Source: Panacagrimonas sp052389915
GTDB lineage: Bacteria; Pseudomonadota; Gammaproteobacteria; Nevskiales; Nevskiaceae
Direction: 5' to 3'
Assembly: GCA_052389915.1 (NCBI GenBank)
Contig: JBQTHL010000052.1
Location: 1-64,000 of the forward strand
DNA length: 64,000 nt
Positions 35,438-43,806 of the stretch are shown here, piece by piece. A program made the position numbers and the translations under genes. The notes beneath the pieces were generated by a model. The model searched no databases, was not told the DNA's origin, and saw nothing but the letters and a program-made list of their open reading frames with translations. Each line of letters begins with the position of its first letter. The first letter of the stretch is position 1.

Positions 35438-36246
35438 GTCGTCGCCTCGCCGGCGCGCAGCAGCTCGGAGACGGTCACGCACTGCAAGCCGCGGCGCCGC
35501 AGGCCCCGGAGAATCCGCGGCAGCGCCTCCGCGCAGGCCGGACGGTGGCGACCCGGCAGGTCATGCCCGTCGTGCATCAGCACGATGTCGCCGGGCCGGA
35601 TCTTCCCCAGCACTCTTTGCGCGATGCGCTCGGGGTCGTCGCTGCACGTGTCGCGGCTGTGCAGCGACCAGGCCACCACCGTGAGTTGCAAGCGCTGTGC
35701 GGCCCGCGCCAGCGGCGGGCTCTTGAGCCCGATGGGCGGGCGGTACAGCGGCTGCGCCGGACGGCCGGTGAGCGCCGCGATGGCCTGCGCACCGCGCTCG
35801 ATTTCGCGCAACTGCCGGGGTGCGCCAAAGAAATTCTGCCAGCGCGAATGCTCCCAGGAATGATTGCCCAGCTCGTGGTGCTCGGCCTCGATGCGCCGCG
35901 CCAGCAGCGGATGTGCCTCCACCGAGCGGCCGATGGTGAAGAAGGTCGCGCGTGCCCCGAACTGCGCCAGCGCGTCGAGCACGGCGGGTGTCACTTCCGG
36001 GTCCGGCCCGTCGTCGAAACTCAGTGCCACGTAGCGGCTCTTGCGCGAGCCGTGGCTCACGGTGGGGTAGAACAGGCTCGAACCCGGCCGCGCAATGCCG
36101 TCGACCATCAGCGCCAGCAGAAGCAACGCGGGGATGCCGACGCTGAGCAGCGAGAACCCGAACAGGCCGATCGAGGCAGCGGCGACGGCAGCGCAGAACA
36201 GGAGCAACAGGTCAGCGCGCTGCGGCCATCCGGGCTTGCGGTTCAT
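35434..36246 (-). CDS. Membrane-anchored polysaccharide deacetylase (NodB fold)
   Basis: A 270-residue protein. Two hydrophobic N-terminal helices (LLLLFCAAVAAASIGLF and GIPALLLLALMVDG) anchor a NodB-homology domain. It carries the catalytic/metal Asp pair LSFDDGPDPEVTP, the metal-binding His pair GNHSWEHS, YRPPIGLKSP and the C-terminal VLMHDGHD. The enzymes remove N-acetyl groups from sugars. In this operon a substrate could be a sugar added by the neighbouring glycosyltransferase, which would fit a glycolipid form of the pigment. ATGA coupling to the upstream FabG gene. Confidence 0.9.
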   Translation of the reverse strand: MNRKPGWPQRADLLLLFCAAVAAASIGLFGFSLLSVGIPALLLLALMVDGIARPGSSLFYPTVSHGSRKSRYVALSFDDGPDPEVTPAVLDALAQFGARATFFTIGRSVEAHPLLARRIEAEHHELGNHSWEHSRWQNFFGAPRQLREIERGAQAIAALTGRPAQPLYRPPIGLKSPPLARAAQRLQLTVVAWSLHSRDTCSDDPERIAQRVLGKIRPGDIVLMHDGHDLPGRHRPACAEALPRILRGLRRRGLQCVTVSELLRAGEATT

Positions 36247-36980
36247 GTGCGCATCCCGCCGTCGACCGCAATCACCTGCCGCGTGATGTAGCCCGCGGCC
36301 TCCGACATGAGATAGCCGACCAGGCTCGCGACCTCCGCTGGTTCGCCGAGGCGGCGCGCCGGGATGGCCTTGAGCAGCTCGTCGACCGGTACGCCGTCGA
36401 GCATGTCGGTGCGGATCAGTCCCGGCGCGATGCAGTTGACGGTGATGCCGCGGCTGGCCAGTTCCAGCGCCAGCGCCTTGCTCGCGCCAATGATTCCGGC
36501 CTTGGCCGCGCTGTAGTTGACCTGGCCGTGGTTGCCACCCAGGCCGGCCACCGACGACAGCGTGACGATCCGTCCCGGTTTGCGCCGCCGGATCATGGGC
36601 AGCACCAGCGGCTTGAGGATGTTGTAGAACCCGTCCAGATTGGCCGTCAGGACCGAGTCCCAGTCCTCAGCGCTCAGTGCCGGAAAGATCGCGTCGCGGT
36701 TCATGCCGGCGTTGCACACCACGCCATAAGGTGCGCCGTGCGCCGCGACATCCGCCTCCAGCGCTGCTGTCGCCGCCGCACGGTCGGCGATGTCGAAGTG
36801 AAGGATGCGGATTGGCACCCCGGTGGCCTGCACCTCGGCCGCGGTCTGCTCCAGCGCAGCTGACGCGCTGCGGCCGTGCAGCACCAGACTGAAGCCGTCC
36901 GCGGCTAGGCGCAAGGCGATGGCGCGGCCGATACCGCGGCTGGCGCCCGTCACCAGAATCCAGGAGCGTGTGTCGTTCAT
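36243..36980 (-). CDS. 3-oxoacyl-ACP reductase (FabG-like) of the aryl-polyene pathway
   Basis: A 245-residue SDR with TGASRGIGRAIA at the N-terminus, CNAGMNRDA, the catalytic Ser in VTLSSVAG, and YSAAKAG for Tyr/Lys, ending DGGMRT. It should reduce the beta-keto group after each chain extension by the ketosynthase encoded on the other arm. The internal ATG at 36980 gives the standard N-terminus; the longer frame runs into the upstream DUF3261 gene. The start overlaps that gene's stop as ATGA. Confidence 0.92.
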   Translation of the reverse strand: MNDTRSWILVTGASRGIGRAIALRLAADGFSLVLHGRSASAALEQTAAEVQATGVPIRILHFDIADRAAATAALEADVAAHGAPYGVVCNAGMNRDAIFPALSAEDWDSVLTANLDGFYNILKPLVLPMIRRRKPGRIVTLSSVAGLGGNHGQVNYSAAKAGIIGASKALALELASRGITVNCIAPGLIRTDMLDGVPVDELLKAIPARRLGEPAEVASLVGYLMSEAAGYITRQVIAVDGGMRT

Positions 36981-37639
36981 GGCAGGGGTTGCGACTCCAC
37001 CGTTAGCGAGTAGCCGAATTCGAAATTGCTGAGCCAAAAACGGCCTCGCCAGGGATCGGCGTTGCCGTAGTGGACTTCCGCCACCAGGCGGCCGTCACGC
37101 CTCAGCCGACGGGTTGCGGGAGTCGGCTCGGCGACCTGCCAGGAAGTATTTGCGAGCGCCTGCTGCAAAGCCGCCAGCGGCCACAGCGCCAGTTGCAGGT
37201 CCGCTAGTACGCGCCTAGCGTCGAGCTGCGATGGCGCTTGCGGGCTCGACTCGGCCGTCAGCGTGTTGCCGTCGTGGCGCAGGCCGAACAAGCGCTGACC
37301 CTGAGCGCTTAAGCCCACCAGGGTCAGAAGCTCCGGACTCACGTTCACCACGCACTGGAAAGCCACGTCTTGTTGGCCGAACGCGCCATGCAGAATTTGC
37401 AGGACACTTTGGCTTGCACCTAGCGTGGCAGGCGCCAGCGGCGGAAACGCCGGAGGCTTATGCAGCGGCATTAGGCTGCATGCTGACAACAGCAAGCACA
37501 CGACAGGCGCCAGCGATGCGAAAGAAGTCCTACGCCAAGAACACGGTCGCGGGCATGGCCCGCTCCTACATAAACCGAGATCCGTAGGAGCGGGCCATGC
37601 CCGCAACAGACCTGCGAAGACGCTCCTCGGGAGGTTCAT
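36977..37639 (-). CDS. DUF3261 lipoprotein of the pigment cluster, N-terminus altered by a REP
   Basis: A 220-residue frame. The DUF3261 body (SQSVLQILHGAFGQQDVAFQ, then LTLVGLSAQGQRLFGLRHDG) is an outer-membrane-lipoprotein family seen in aryl-polyene clusters. The lipobox LLLSAC (Cys54) sits unusually far from the start. The 37639 ATG overlaps the MMPL-gene stop as ATGA, so coupling is normal, but codons about 12-31 are supplied by a REP doublet (37549-37604). The only later start before the lipobox is a GTG seven codons before Cys54, which would leave too short a signal. So either a very long signal peptide is used or lipidation is impaired. Confidence 0.78.
   Translation of the reverse strand: MNLPRSVFAGLLRAWPAPTDLGLCRSGPCPRPCSWRRTSFASLAPVVCLLLSACSLMPLHKPPAFPPLAPATLGASQSVLQILHGAFGQQDVAFQCVVNVSPELLTLVGLSAQGQRLFGLRHDGNTLTAESSPQAPSQLDARRVLADLQLALWPLAALQQALANTSWQVAEPTPATRRLRRDGRLVAEVHYGNADPWRGRFWLSNFEFGYSLTVESQPLP
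37549..37604. repeat. REP doublet inside the 5' part of the DUF3261 gene
   Basis: The 21-base arms GCGGGCATGGCCCGCTCCTAC (37549-37569) and its exact reverse complement (37584-37604) flank a 14-base spacer. It is read in frame by the DUF3261 gene. Confidence 0.85.
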
Positions 37640-39981
37640 GCAGGCTCCGTCCGCTGACCGGGCCTTTGCAGCACCAGTGCCAGCACAAAGGTGAAACCCA
37701 CACCGACCAACAAGGTCAGGCCGATGGCGCGGATGAAGGGCGTAGCGCTGAAGGCGAGCAGGCCGTAGGACAGCGCCGCGCCCACGGACGACAGCCCGAT
37801 GGCGAGCACCGTGGCGGCGCGCGAGGCGACGCCTTCGCGCAGGAAAACGGCATAGTCCACGCCCAGGCCCAGCACCACGAACAGGCCGAGCACATGGAAC
37901 AGGTTCAGCATGCCGCCGCAGGCGCCGAGCACGGCCAGCGTGAGCAGCGCCGCAGACAGCGGTGCCGCCAGCAGCCGGGCGGCGTCGGCTGATCCGTAGC
38001 GCAAGGCCATCGCCGCACCGACCAGACCGTAAGCGGCCGCCAGCAGCAGCAGCGCCAGCCGGCGGTAGCGACCGAGCAGTTCGGAGACCGCGGCCGCGCG
38101 ATCGACGAACTGCACGCCGGGTAATTGGGCGGGCAGGGATCGCAGCGCGGCGAAGTCGCGGATGCCACTGAGGCTCACGATGCCGGCGTAACCGTTATCG
38201 ACCGAGCCGAGCCACAGATCGCGATAAGGCGCGGACGCGGTATCGGAGAGCCACTCGTCCACGCGCAGCGGCGCCGGGGCCGCGGCGAATTCTGCCAGGC
38301 GCTGGGCGATCAGGTCCGGTGGAAAGCCGAGTTGCTCCATCAGCTGCGGACCCAGGCCGCCAGCGCGATAGACCTGTGCGGACAGCAGCGCGTGGTTGTG
38401 CTGCTGTCGCTGCGGTGATGGCAGCGCGCGGGTGACGGCGCGATAGGTAGCCAGCCCACCGCTGCTCACTTGCGGATCGAGCCATTCGCGCAGTTGCTCC
38501 TCGCGTTCGAGCACTTCTTCCGGGGAGCGTCCCTGCACCAGGAAGAACTGGCTATCGGGCGTGCTACCGAGCAGCTCGCTCACGCGCGCGTCATCCGCCA
38601 ACCGTTCCGGGGCAGCGGAATACAGCAGGCCCACGTCGTCGACGAACTCGATACGGCTCAGGCCGAACAAGGCCAACGCCGCTACCACTACAGCGGCGAG
38701 CCGCTGGCCACGACTTCCGAACCTGTCCACGCTTCGATCGAGCCGCATTGCCCAGCGCAGGGGCAGGGGCTCGCCGCGTCGGGGCCGAGGCGCCAGCACC
38801 GGGTACCAGCACAGCACGGAGCAGCAGGCCACGATCAGTCCAGCGGCGGAGAACACGGCCATCTGGCGCAGCCCCGGCAGCGGCGTCAGCCCCAGGCTCA
38901 GATACCCCAGCACGGCGCAGCCCATGCCCATCGCAATGCCGGGGCCGACGTGGCGCAGCGCTTCGTGCGGCGTCCAGCCCGAGGGCTTGCGAAACTGGTC
39001 GGCCAGGAAATGCGTGGAATAGTCCACCGCCACCCCGATCAGGCCGCTGCCGAACACCAGCGCGATCAGCGTGACCTTGCCGAACACGAGCTGGCACAGG
39101 CTCAGCGCCGCGAGCGCACCGCTGCCCAGCACCAGAGCGCTCAGAGCCAGGGGCCGCAGCGATCGGAACGTCAGCAGGATCATCAGCGCAACACCGACCA
39201 TCGACAGCGAGCCGACCAGCGTGATCTCGGCGCGCGCACGCCGCGCCGCGTCCGCCGCGTGCAGAATCACGCCGGACGAGAGCACCACCGCGCCCTCGCT
39301 GCGTGCCTGCGCCGTTGCGGCGTCGATCACGGGAACGATCCGGTCCTGGGTTTCGGTGGAGAAGGGTTCGGCGCCGATCTGCGCCGCGATCAGCACGTAG
39401 TGGGTGCCGTCCTGCGTCAGCATCGGCACGCCGTGCTCCGGGCGCAGATTGCCGAGCGCTCCGGCCTGCTGTGCCAGCGCGGCCCCGAGAAAATTGAACG
39501 GGTCTTGCGCCACCGGCAGCGCTCGCGGCAGCAGGCCGGGACCGTAGATGTCGGTCAGGGCCTGGGCAAGCAGGGGCGCGGTCTGCCCCGTGAGCAGCAG
39601 TTGGCGCTGCGGTTCGGCCAGAAAACCGAAACGATGCTTGCGGTAAATATCCGAGGGTGCGGAGATGGTCTGCGCCGCATCCACCTCCAGCATCACCTGC
39701 TCGAAGACCTGCGCCGAGCGCAATCGACCCGCCAGTTTCGCTGCGGCCTCGCGCGCCTTTTCCGCATCGGACGCGCCCACCATGAACAGCAGCTTGTGCG
39801 AGAGCACGTTGCTGTAGCGCTGCTGTGCGAGGGCGGCCGCGGGTTCCTGCTCCTGCTCGGGCAACAGCGCGAACAGGTCGGTTTCGATCCGCAGTTGCGG
39901 TACCACGCGCAGCACGTAAAACAACACCAGCGCCGCCATCGCCGCGGTCCAGAGCCAGAAGCGAAAGCGAACGCCCGGCAA
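37636..39981 (-). CDS. MMPL/RND-family exporter of the aryl-polyene cluster
   Basis: A 781-residue membrane protein with the two-repeat RND plan. One helix near the N-terminus (WTAAMAALVLFYVLRV) is followed by a periplasmic domain, a block of helices with the GSGLIGVAVDYSTHFLADQF motif, then the same layout repeated with FVVLGLGVDYAVFLREG. This subfamily is present in nearly all aryl-polyene clusters and is thought to move the finished pigment lipid. A TTG directly after the LolA-gene stop (39981) gives a natural N-terminus; the frame extends to a GTG at 40068, which would overlap LolA by 86 bases. Confidence 0.88.
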   Translation of the reverse strand: MPGVRFRFWLWTAAMAALVLFYVLRVVPQLRIETDLFALLPEQEQEPAAALAQQRYSNVLSHKLLFMVGASDAEKAREAAAKLAGRLRSAQVFEQVMLEVDAAQTISAPSDIYRKHRFGFLAEPQRQLLLTGQTAPLLAQALTDIYGPGLLPRALPVAQDPFNFLGAALAQQAGALGNLRPEHGVPMLTQDGTHYVLIAAQIGAEPFSTETQDRIVPVIDAATAQARSEGAVVLSSGVILHAADAARRARAEITLVGSLSMVGVALMILLTFRSLRPLALSALVLGSGALAALSLCQLVFGKVTLIALVFGSGLIGVAVDYSTHFLADQFRKPSGWTPHEALRHVGPGIAMGMGCAVLGYLSLGLTPLPGLRQMAVFSAAGLIVACCSVLCWYPVLAPRPRRGEPLPLRWAMRLDRSVDRFGSRGQRLAAVVVAALALFGLSRIEFVDDVGLLYSAAPERLADDARVSELLGSTPDSQFFLVQGRSPEEVLEREEQLREWLDPQVSSGGLATYRAVTRALPSPQRQQHNHALLSAQVYRAGGLGPQLMEQLGFPPDLIAQRLAEFAAAPAPLRVDEWLSDTASAPYRDLWLGSVDNGYAGIVSLSGIRDFAALRSLPAQLPGVQFVDRAAAVSELLGRYRRLALLLLAAAYGLVGAAMALRYGSADAARLLAAPLSAALLTLAVLGACGGMLNLFHVLGLFVVLGLGVDYAVFLREGVASRAATVLAIGLSSVGAALSYGLLAFSATPFIRAIGLTLLVGVGFTFVLALVLQRPGQRTEPA

Positions 39982-39982
39982 T

Positions 39983-40621
39983 TCAGGGCTCAAAACGCTG
40001 GCGCTCGATAGAGCTGAGGTTGGCAAGGGGCTGCGCCGTAGCGTCCAGGTCGATTTCGGTGCGGTCACCAGCGGCTTCGAATAGCGTCACCTGCTCGATC
40101 TGTTTGCGGCCGCTGAGTGTTGCCTGCTGGAACCACGCCGCCAGCGCGGCATCGCGCGGGCGCAGGCCGAGCAGGAACGAAGAGGGGGGCGATCCGGCGG
40201 GCATCACGAACAGCTCGAAGCTTCGCGCCAGGGTGTCGAGGTCGAGCGCGAACAGCGCGAAGAAAATGGACGAGGCCACTTCTGCGCCAGGTTGCTTCGC
40301 GCTGCTGCGAGACTTCGACTGCTCGAGCAGACCGGCCTTGGTCAGCGTCAACTCGGAATCCAGCGGCGTCTGCGTGTGCCACCAGATTCCGCGGTCGCGA
40401 ACCAGCAGGAATTCGCCGGTTGAAGTCAGCGGTCGCGGAATCTCGCGCAGGAATTTTCGCTGCTTGTAGGTGCCGCGCAGGACCTGCACCTGTCCCAGGT
40501 CGGGCATGGCGGCGCGCAGATCGGTCTGCGCCTGAGCCGGCGTTCGCGGATGCTCGAACACGTCCGCGGCCAGCGTGGGCACGGCCAGCAGTGCGGCGAG
40601 CAGCCAGCACAGAGTCTTCAT
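39983..40621 (-). CDS. LolA-like outer-membrane carrier of the pigment cluster
   Basis: A 212-residue periplasmic protein. Signal peptide KTLCWLLAALLAVPTLAA, then the LolA pattern (QVQVLRGTYKQRKFLREIPRPL, GEFLLVRDRGIWWHTQTPLD). LolA-like members of aryl-polyene clusters are proposed to ferry the lipid-linked polyene from the MMPL exporter towards the outer membrane. The ATG overlaps the glycosyltransferase stop as ATGA; the MMPL gene follows at once. Confidence 0.9.
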   Translation of the reverse strand: MKTLCWLLAALLAVPTLAADVFEHPRTPAQAQTDLRAAMPDLGQVQVLRGTYKQRKFLREIPRPLTSTGEFLLVRDRGIWWHTQTPLDSELTLTKAGLLEQSKSRSSAKQPGAEVASSIFFALFALDLDTLARSFELFVMPAGSPPSSFLLGLRPRDAALAAWFQQATLSGRKQIEQVTLFEAAGDRTEIDLDATAQPLANLSSIERQRFEP

Positions 40622-41421
40622 GGCCGTAGCCGCCGCCACAGCAGCCACGGCAGTCGCAGGCACATGCCGACGATCAGCCGCAGATGCATCGCGATCAGCC
40701 GCAGGTTGTCGCGCACCATCCGGAAGTGGGACACGCCGTCGGCTGGATAGGTCACGCGCGTGGGCACGCTCAGCACACGCACCCCGCGCCACAACATGTG
40801 CACCATGATCCCGGTGTCGAAATCCATGCGCCGCCCGACCTTGCCCTCGTTCCAGATCGCCAGCGCAGTGTCCAAGGGGTAAACCCGGAAGCCGCACATG
40901 GAGTCGCGAATCTGGAAGGACAGGGTTTCGACCCAGACCCAGAAATGAGTCAGGTACCGGCCATAGAGGCGCACCCTGGGCACCGACTCGTCGTATAAGG
41001 GAATGCCGGTGATTAGCGCCCGGGGTTGCGAGCGCGATAGTGCCAGCAGCCGCGGCAGATCGTCGGCGTCGTGCTGACCATCGGCGTCGATCTGGATCGC
41101 GTGGGTAAAGCCGGCGGCCAGCGCCTGCGCGCAACCGGTCATCACGGCCTCGCCCTTGCCGCGATTCTGCGCATAGCCGCACAAGTGCACCCACGACGCT
41201 TCACGTTGCGCGATCCCTTGCAGCGCTTCGCGACTGGTATCGCCGCTGCCGTCGTCGACAATCCAGCAGTTCAGTCCGAAGGGCTTGAGTCGTTCGATGG
41301 TGGCGCCGATGGCGGCTTCGTGCCGGTAGAACGGAATGACGATGCAGGGCCGGTAGTCCGCCGCGGCGCCGGTCTGCGCCGAGGTTTCCGCGGTCGCCGC
41401 CGATGATCCGCCGTCGCTCAT
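40618..41421 (-). CDS. Family 2 glycosyltransferase of the pigment cluster
   Basis: A 267-residue GT-A enzyme without membrane helices. Nucleotide-sugar site CIVIPFYRHEAAIGATIERL and IVDDGSGD, the DxD-type IQIDADGQHDADDLP, and TGIPLYDESVPR. A hydrophobic C-terminal stretch (RLIVGMCLRLPWLLWRRL) suggests membrane association. In xanthomonadin and related clusters such a transferase is thought to modify the pigment or its lipid anchor. The ATG overlaps the acyltransferase stop as ATGA; the much longer open frame upstream is a shadow of that gene. Confidence 0.9.
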   Translation of the reverse strand: MSDGGSSAATAETSAQTGAAADYRPCIVIPFYRHEAAIGATIERLKPFGLNCWIVDDGSGDTSREALQGIAQREASWVHLCGYAQNRGKGEAVMTGCAQALAAGFTHAIQIDADGQHDADDLPRLLALSRSQPRALITGIPLYDESVPRVRLYGRYLTHFWVWVETLSFQIRDSMCGFRVYPLDTALAIWNEGKVGRRMDFDTGIMVHMLWRGVRVLSVPTRVTYPADGVSHFRMVRDNLRLIAMHLRLIVGMCLRLPWLLWRRLRP

Positions 41422-42260
41422 GAGGCCGGCGCCGCTCTTGCGTCGCCGGGCGCACGCGAAGTCGCTGCAGTGGGCAGCGGCGCGGAGCCGCCGGTGCGCG
41501 CGGCGAAATATGCGGCCAGGTGACGGGTCACTCGGCGCGCAGCCATCGACGGGGGCTCGCCCGGCACCACCAATCCGGCCAGGCGGATCGGCTCGTCCAC
41601 GGTGATGCACCAGTGCGGGCGGCATGGCGGCACCCGGTACCAGACATCGGACTTGGTCAGCCAGGTCGGCTGGCACACGATGGTCACCGGTAGCAGGTCA
41701 CAGCCGGAAGCCAGCGCGATGTGCGCCGCGCCGCGCTGCATCTTCAGCGGCTGGCCCTGCACGCTGCGCGTGCCCTCGGGGAAAACCAGCAGGGAGTCGC
41801 CGGCGCGCAAGGACGCGGCGCAGTTTTCCACCAGGCTCTTGGGACTGCCGTTGGGGATGTAATCGGCCCAGCGCACCGGCGCCCGCAGGAGCGGGTTGCG
41901 CAGCAGCGCGTTCTTGACGATGCAATTCACATGCGGCATCTGCGCGCCGAGGAAAATCGCGTCGATCAGGCTGGGATGGTTGGCCACCACCAACTGACCG
42001 GGCGCGGACAGCTTCTCGGCTCCGTGCACCTCCCAGGTGAGCGCGCCCAGCGCGCGCCACGTCCCGAGAAAACAGCGCGCGCAGTAATGGATGCAGCGGC
42101 GTACGCGCCAGCGGGTTGCCGACTCGTCCGGCGAAGTCAGCCGGACCAGCGGGATCATCGCCAAGTTCAGCACGATGCAGACCAGCCCGAATAGGGTGAA
42201 GCACAGGCCGGTGGCGATCACGCGCCAGGTGCGGTCTGCCCGGCCGCGCCACCTGCTCAC
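41418..42260 (-). CDS. 1-acyl-glycerol-3-phosphate-type acyltransferase of the pigment cluster
   Basis: A 280-residue PlsC-fold protein. An N-terminal membrane helix (VIATGLCFTLFGLVCIVLNL) is followed by the active-site NHPSLID (H-x4-D) and by PEGTRSVQGQP. It is probably the enzyme that transfers the polyene acyl group to a lipid or glycerol headgroup. The GTG start overlaps the chorismatase stop (GTGA), and the stop overlaps the glycosyltransferase. Confidence 0.9.
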   Translation of the reverse strand: MSRWRGRADRTWRVIATGLCFTLFGLVCIVLNLAMIPLVRLTSPDESATRWRVRRCIHYCARCFLGTWRALGALTWEVHGAEKLSAPGQLVVANHPSLIDAIFLGAQMPHVNCIVKNALLRNPLLRAPVRWADYIPNGSPKSLVENCAASLRAGDSLLVFPEGTRSVQGQPLKMQRGAAHIALASGCDLLPVTIVCQPTWLTKSDVWYRVPPCRPHWCITVDEPIRLAGLVVPGEPPSMAARRVTRHLAAYFAARTGGSAPLPTAATSRAPGDARAAPAS

Positions 42261-43276
42261 GCCTCGTCCTCCGGGGACGCGGACCGCGGGGACGCGGTGA
42301 ACAGCCCCTCAATTTCGATCGCCAGATCGCGCCGGCAGATATCGCCTGCGAGGAACAGCAGCGGCACGTCCTCGCCGAACAGGTGCCGAGCGTGCGACAG
42401 CAGCACGGGCTGGTGCCAATCCGGACGCACGAACATCTTGAGGCTGGCGGCGCGAAACGGCCCGGCCGAGGGCTTGAGCGAAGCCGCGTGTTGCAGCAGG
42501 GCATCGAAGTTGCGCCGGGTCTCTTCGAGTTGCGCCAGTGCGTCGTCCGGGTGCCGCGACTCGTGACCCACCACGCTGGCGGTCCCCGAGACGAACAGAT
42601 GAATCCCGTCGGGCCAGTGCTTGAGCGTGGCGCGCGAAAAACTCGGGCTCCTGGGGCCGTACTCGGCCGGATAGCGGAAGGCGCTGACCTGGCGCGGATT
42701 CTCGACCTGCTCGCCGGGCTCTCGCGCGGCCAGGAAGTACACGGTCATGCCGCTGCCGTGGGTGCCGATCGCGGTGGCTGCGGGCAAGCGGATTTCAAAG
42801 TCGGGCTTGAGTGCCAGGGCATGGCAGCGCCCCTTGGTGAACTGGCGGTAGCGCTCGGCGTCGCCTTCGCCTCGGTTGATGTGTGCCAGAAAATTCCAGA
42901 TGCGCAGCCAGCAGGGATAGCCCAGGCGGCGCAGCAGCAGGTCGATGCGCACGTAGGCGCGCGTGGTGGCGCGATCCAGGTCGGCGATCTCGTGTTCTTC
43001 CAGGTGCAACTGGCCGAACAGCACCTCGCCGTTGTGCGCGTAGCCGAAGCCGTCTGCCCAGGCGTGCTGGACCGGCACGCGGCTGCGCCACACTTCCGCC
43101 ACAGGCACCGTGTCGAACTGCGGCAGCGCAACGTGGACCTGACGCGGATCGGACGACCGGACGGCGCCGGTGCCGAAGCGGATCTGCGCGAGGATGTCGC
43201 GACTCAGGGGCGCGTCCGAATCGGCCTCGTAAGCCACCCTGTAAGAGCAGCGGTAGGTATTAGGATCGGGCGCCAT
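42257..43276 (-). CDS. xanB2: Chorismatase (FkbO/Hyg5/XanB2-like hydroxybenzoate synthase)
   Basis: A 339-residue protein of the chorismatase family, with YEADSDAPLSRDILAQIRFG near the N-terminus, the central RLGYPCWLRIWNFLAHINRG and QFTKGRCHAL, then THGSGMTVYFLAAREPGEQVENPRQVSAFRYP in two parts and FVSGTASVVGHESRHPDD. In Xanthomonas, XanB2 cleaves chorismate to 3- and 4-hydroxybenzoate, the former being the aryl starter for xanthomonadin. It is the first gene of the minus arm and faces the ACP and adenylate-ligase genes that would use its product. Whether it makes 3- or 4-hydroxybenzoate cannot be told by eye. Confidence 0.88.
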   Translation of the reverse strand: MAPDPNTYRCSYRVAYEADSDAPLSRDILAQIRFGTGAVRSSDPRQVHVALPQFDTVPVAEVWRSRVPVQHAWADGFGYAHNGEVLFGQLHLEEHEIADLDRATTRAYVRIDLLLRRLGYPCWLRIWNFLAHINRGEGDAERYRQFTKGRCHALALKPDFEIRLPAATAIGTHGSGMTVYFLAAREPGEQVENPRQVSAFRYPAEYGPRSPSFSRATLKHWPDGIHLFVSGTASVVGHESRHPDDALAQLEETRRNFDALLQHAASLKPSAGPFRAASLKMFVRPDWHQPVLLSHARHLFGEDVPLLFLAGDICRRDLAIEIEGLFTASPRSASPEDEA

Positions 43277-43527
43277 CGGTAAACTCGTAAGCCGCCACGC
43301 GTGCGTGGGCGATGGTCGATAGAGGTATCTTCTTCAAAGATGATAGACGCTGTAGCCGGTGTCGTCTGTTGTCCACCGGACGGAGCTTGCCGTCAGGGCT
43401 CGCAACGGTAGCTGAACGAATCGCCGTGTCGACGCGCGCAGCGCGTGAAGTCGGCGTTCGAGCGGTAACATATCGTGGTGGGGGGCCACAGTTACAAATA
43501 ATTCGAACGTCGATAAGGGAACAGTTC
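43277..43527. promoter_or_regulatory. Divergent promoter region of the aryl-polyene cluster
   Basis: The 251 bases between the chorismatase start and the ACP start hold no credible gene. A frame upstream of the ACP is open but lacks coding character. The region is less GC-rich near the ACP (TTACAAATAATTCGAAC around 43491-43508) and should carry both promoters. I see no strong palindrome. Confidence 0.5.
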
Positions 43528-43806
43528 ATGTCTGTAGCATCCGCCGCCGAGCGCGAATTGGCGCAACTGCTGGTCGCCGCACTCAATCTCGAAAGCGTGG
43601 ATCCGGATACGATCGATCCGGAGGCGCCGCTGATGGGTCACGAGGCCGGCGGGCTGGGACTGGATTCGATCGACGCCCTGGAAATCGCGCTGACCGTGGA
43701 GCAGAACCACGGCGTGGAACTGCGCACCGACGACGAGAACATCACGCAGATTTTCGGCTCCCTGCGTGCGCTCAGCGCGCATGTGCAGACCCATCGCAAG
43801 AAGTGA
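43528..43806 (+). CDS. Acyl carrier protein of the aryl-polyene cluster
   Basis: A 92-residue ACP with the phosphopantetheine site GLDSIDALE (Ser47), typical acidic helices and LESVDPDTIDPEAPLMGHEAG upstream of it. It carries the aryl starter and the growing polyene, like XanC. It is the first gene of the plus arm; its stop overlaps the GTG of the adenylate ligase as GTGA. The open frame extends back to 43312, but the ATG at 43528 gives the normal ACP length. Confidence 0.92.
   Translation: MSVASAAERELAQLLVAALNLESVDPDTIDPEAPLMGHEAGGLGLDSIDALEIALTVEQNHGVELRTDDENITQIFGSLRALSAHVQTHRKK

Noticed and set aside
43312..43527. 72-residue N-terminal extension of the ACP
   Set aside because: An ACP of 92 residues from 43528 is normal in size; the extension covers the divergent promoter and shows no coding pattern.
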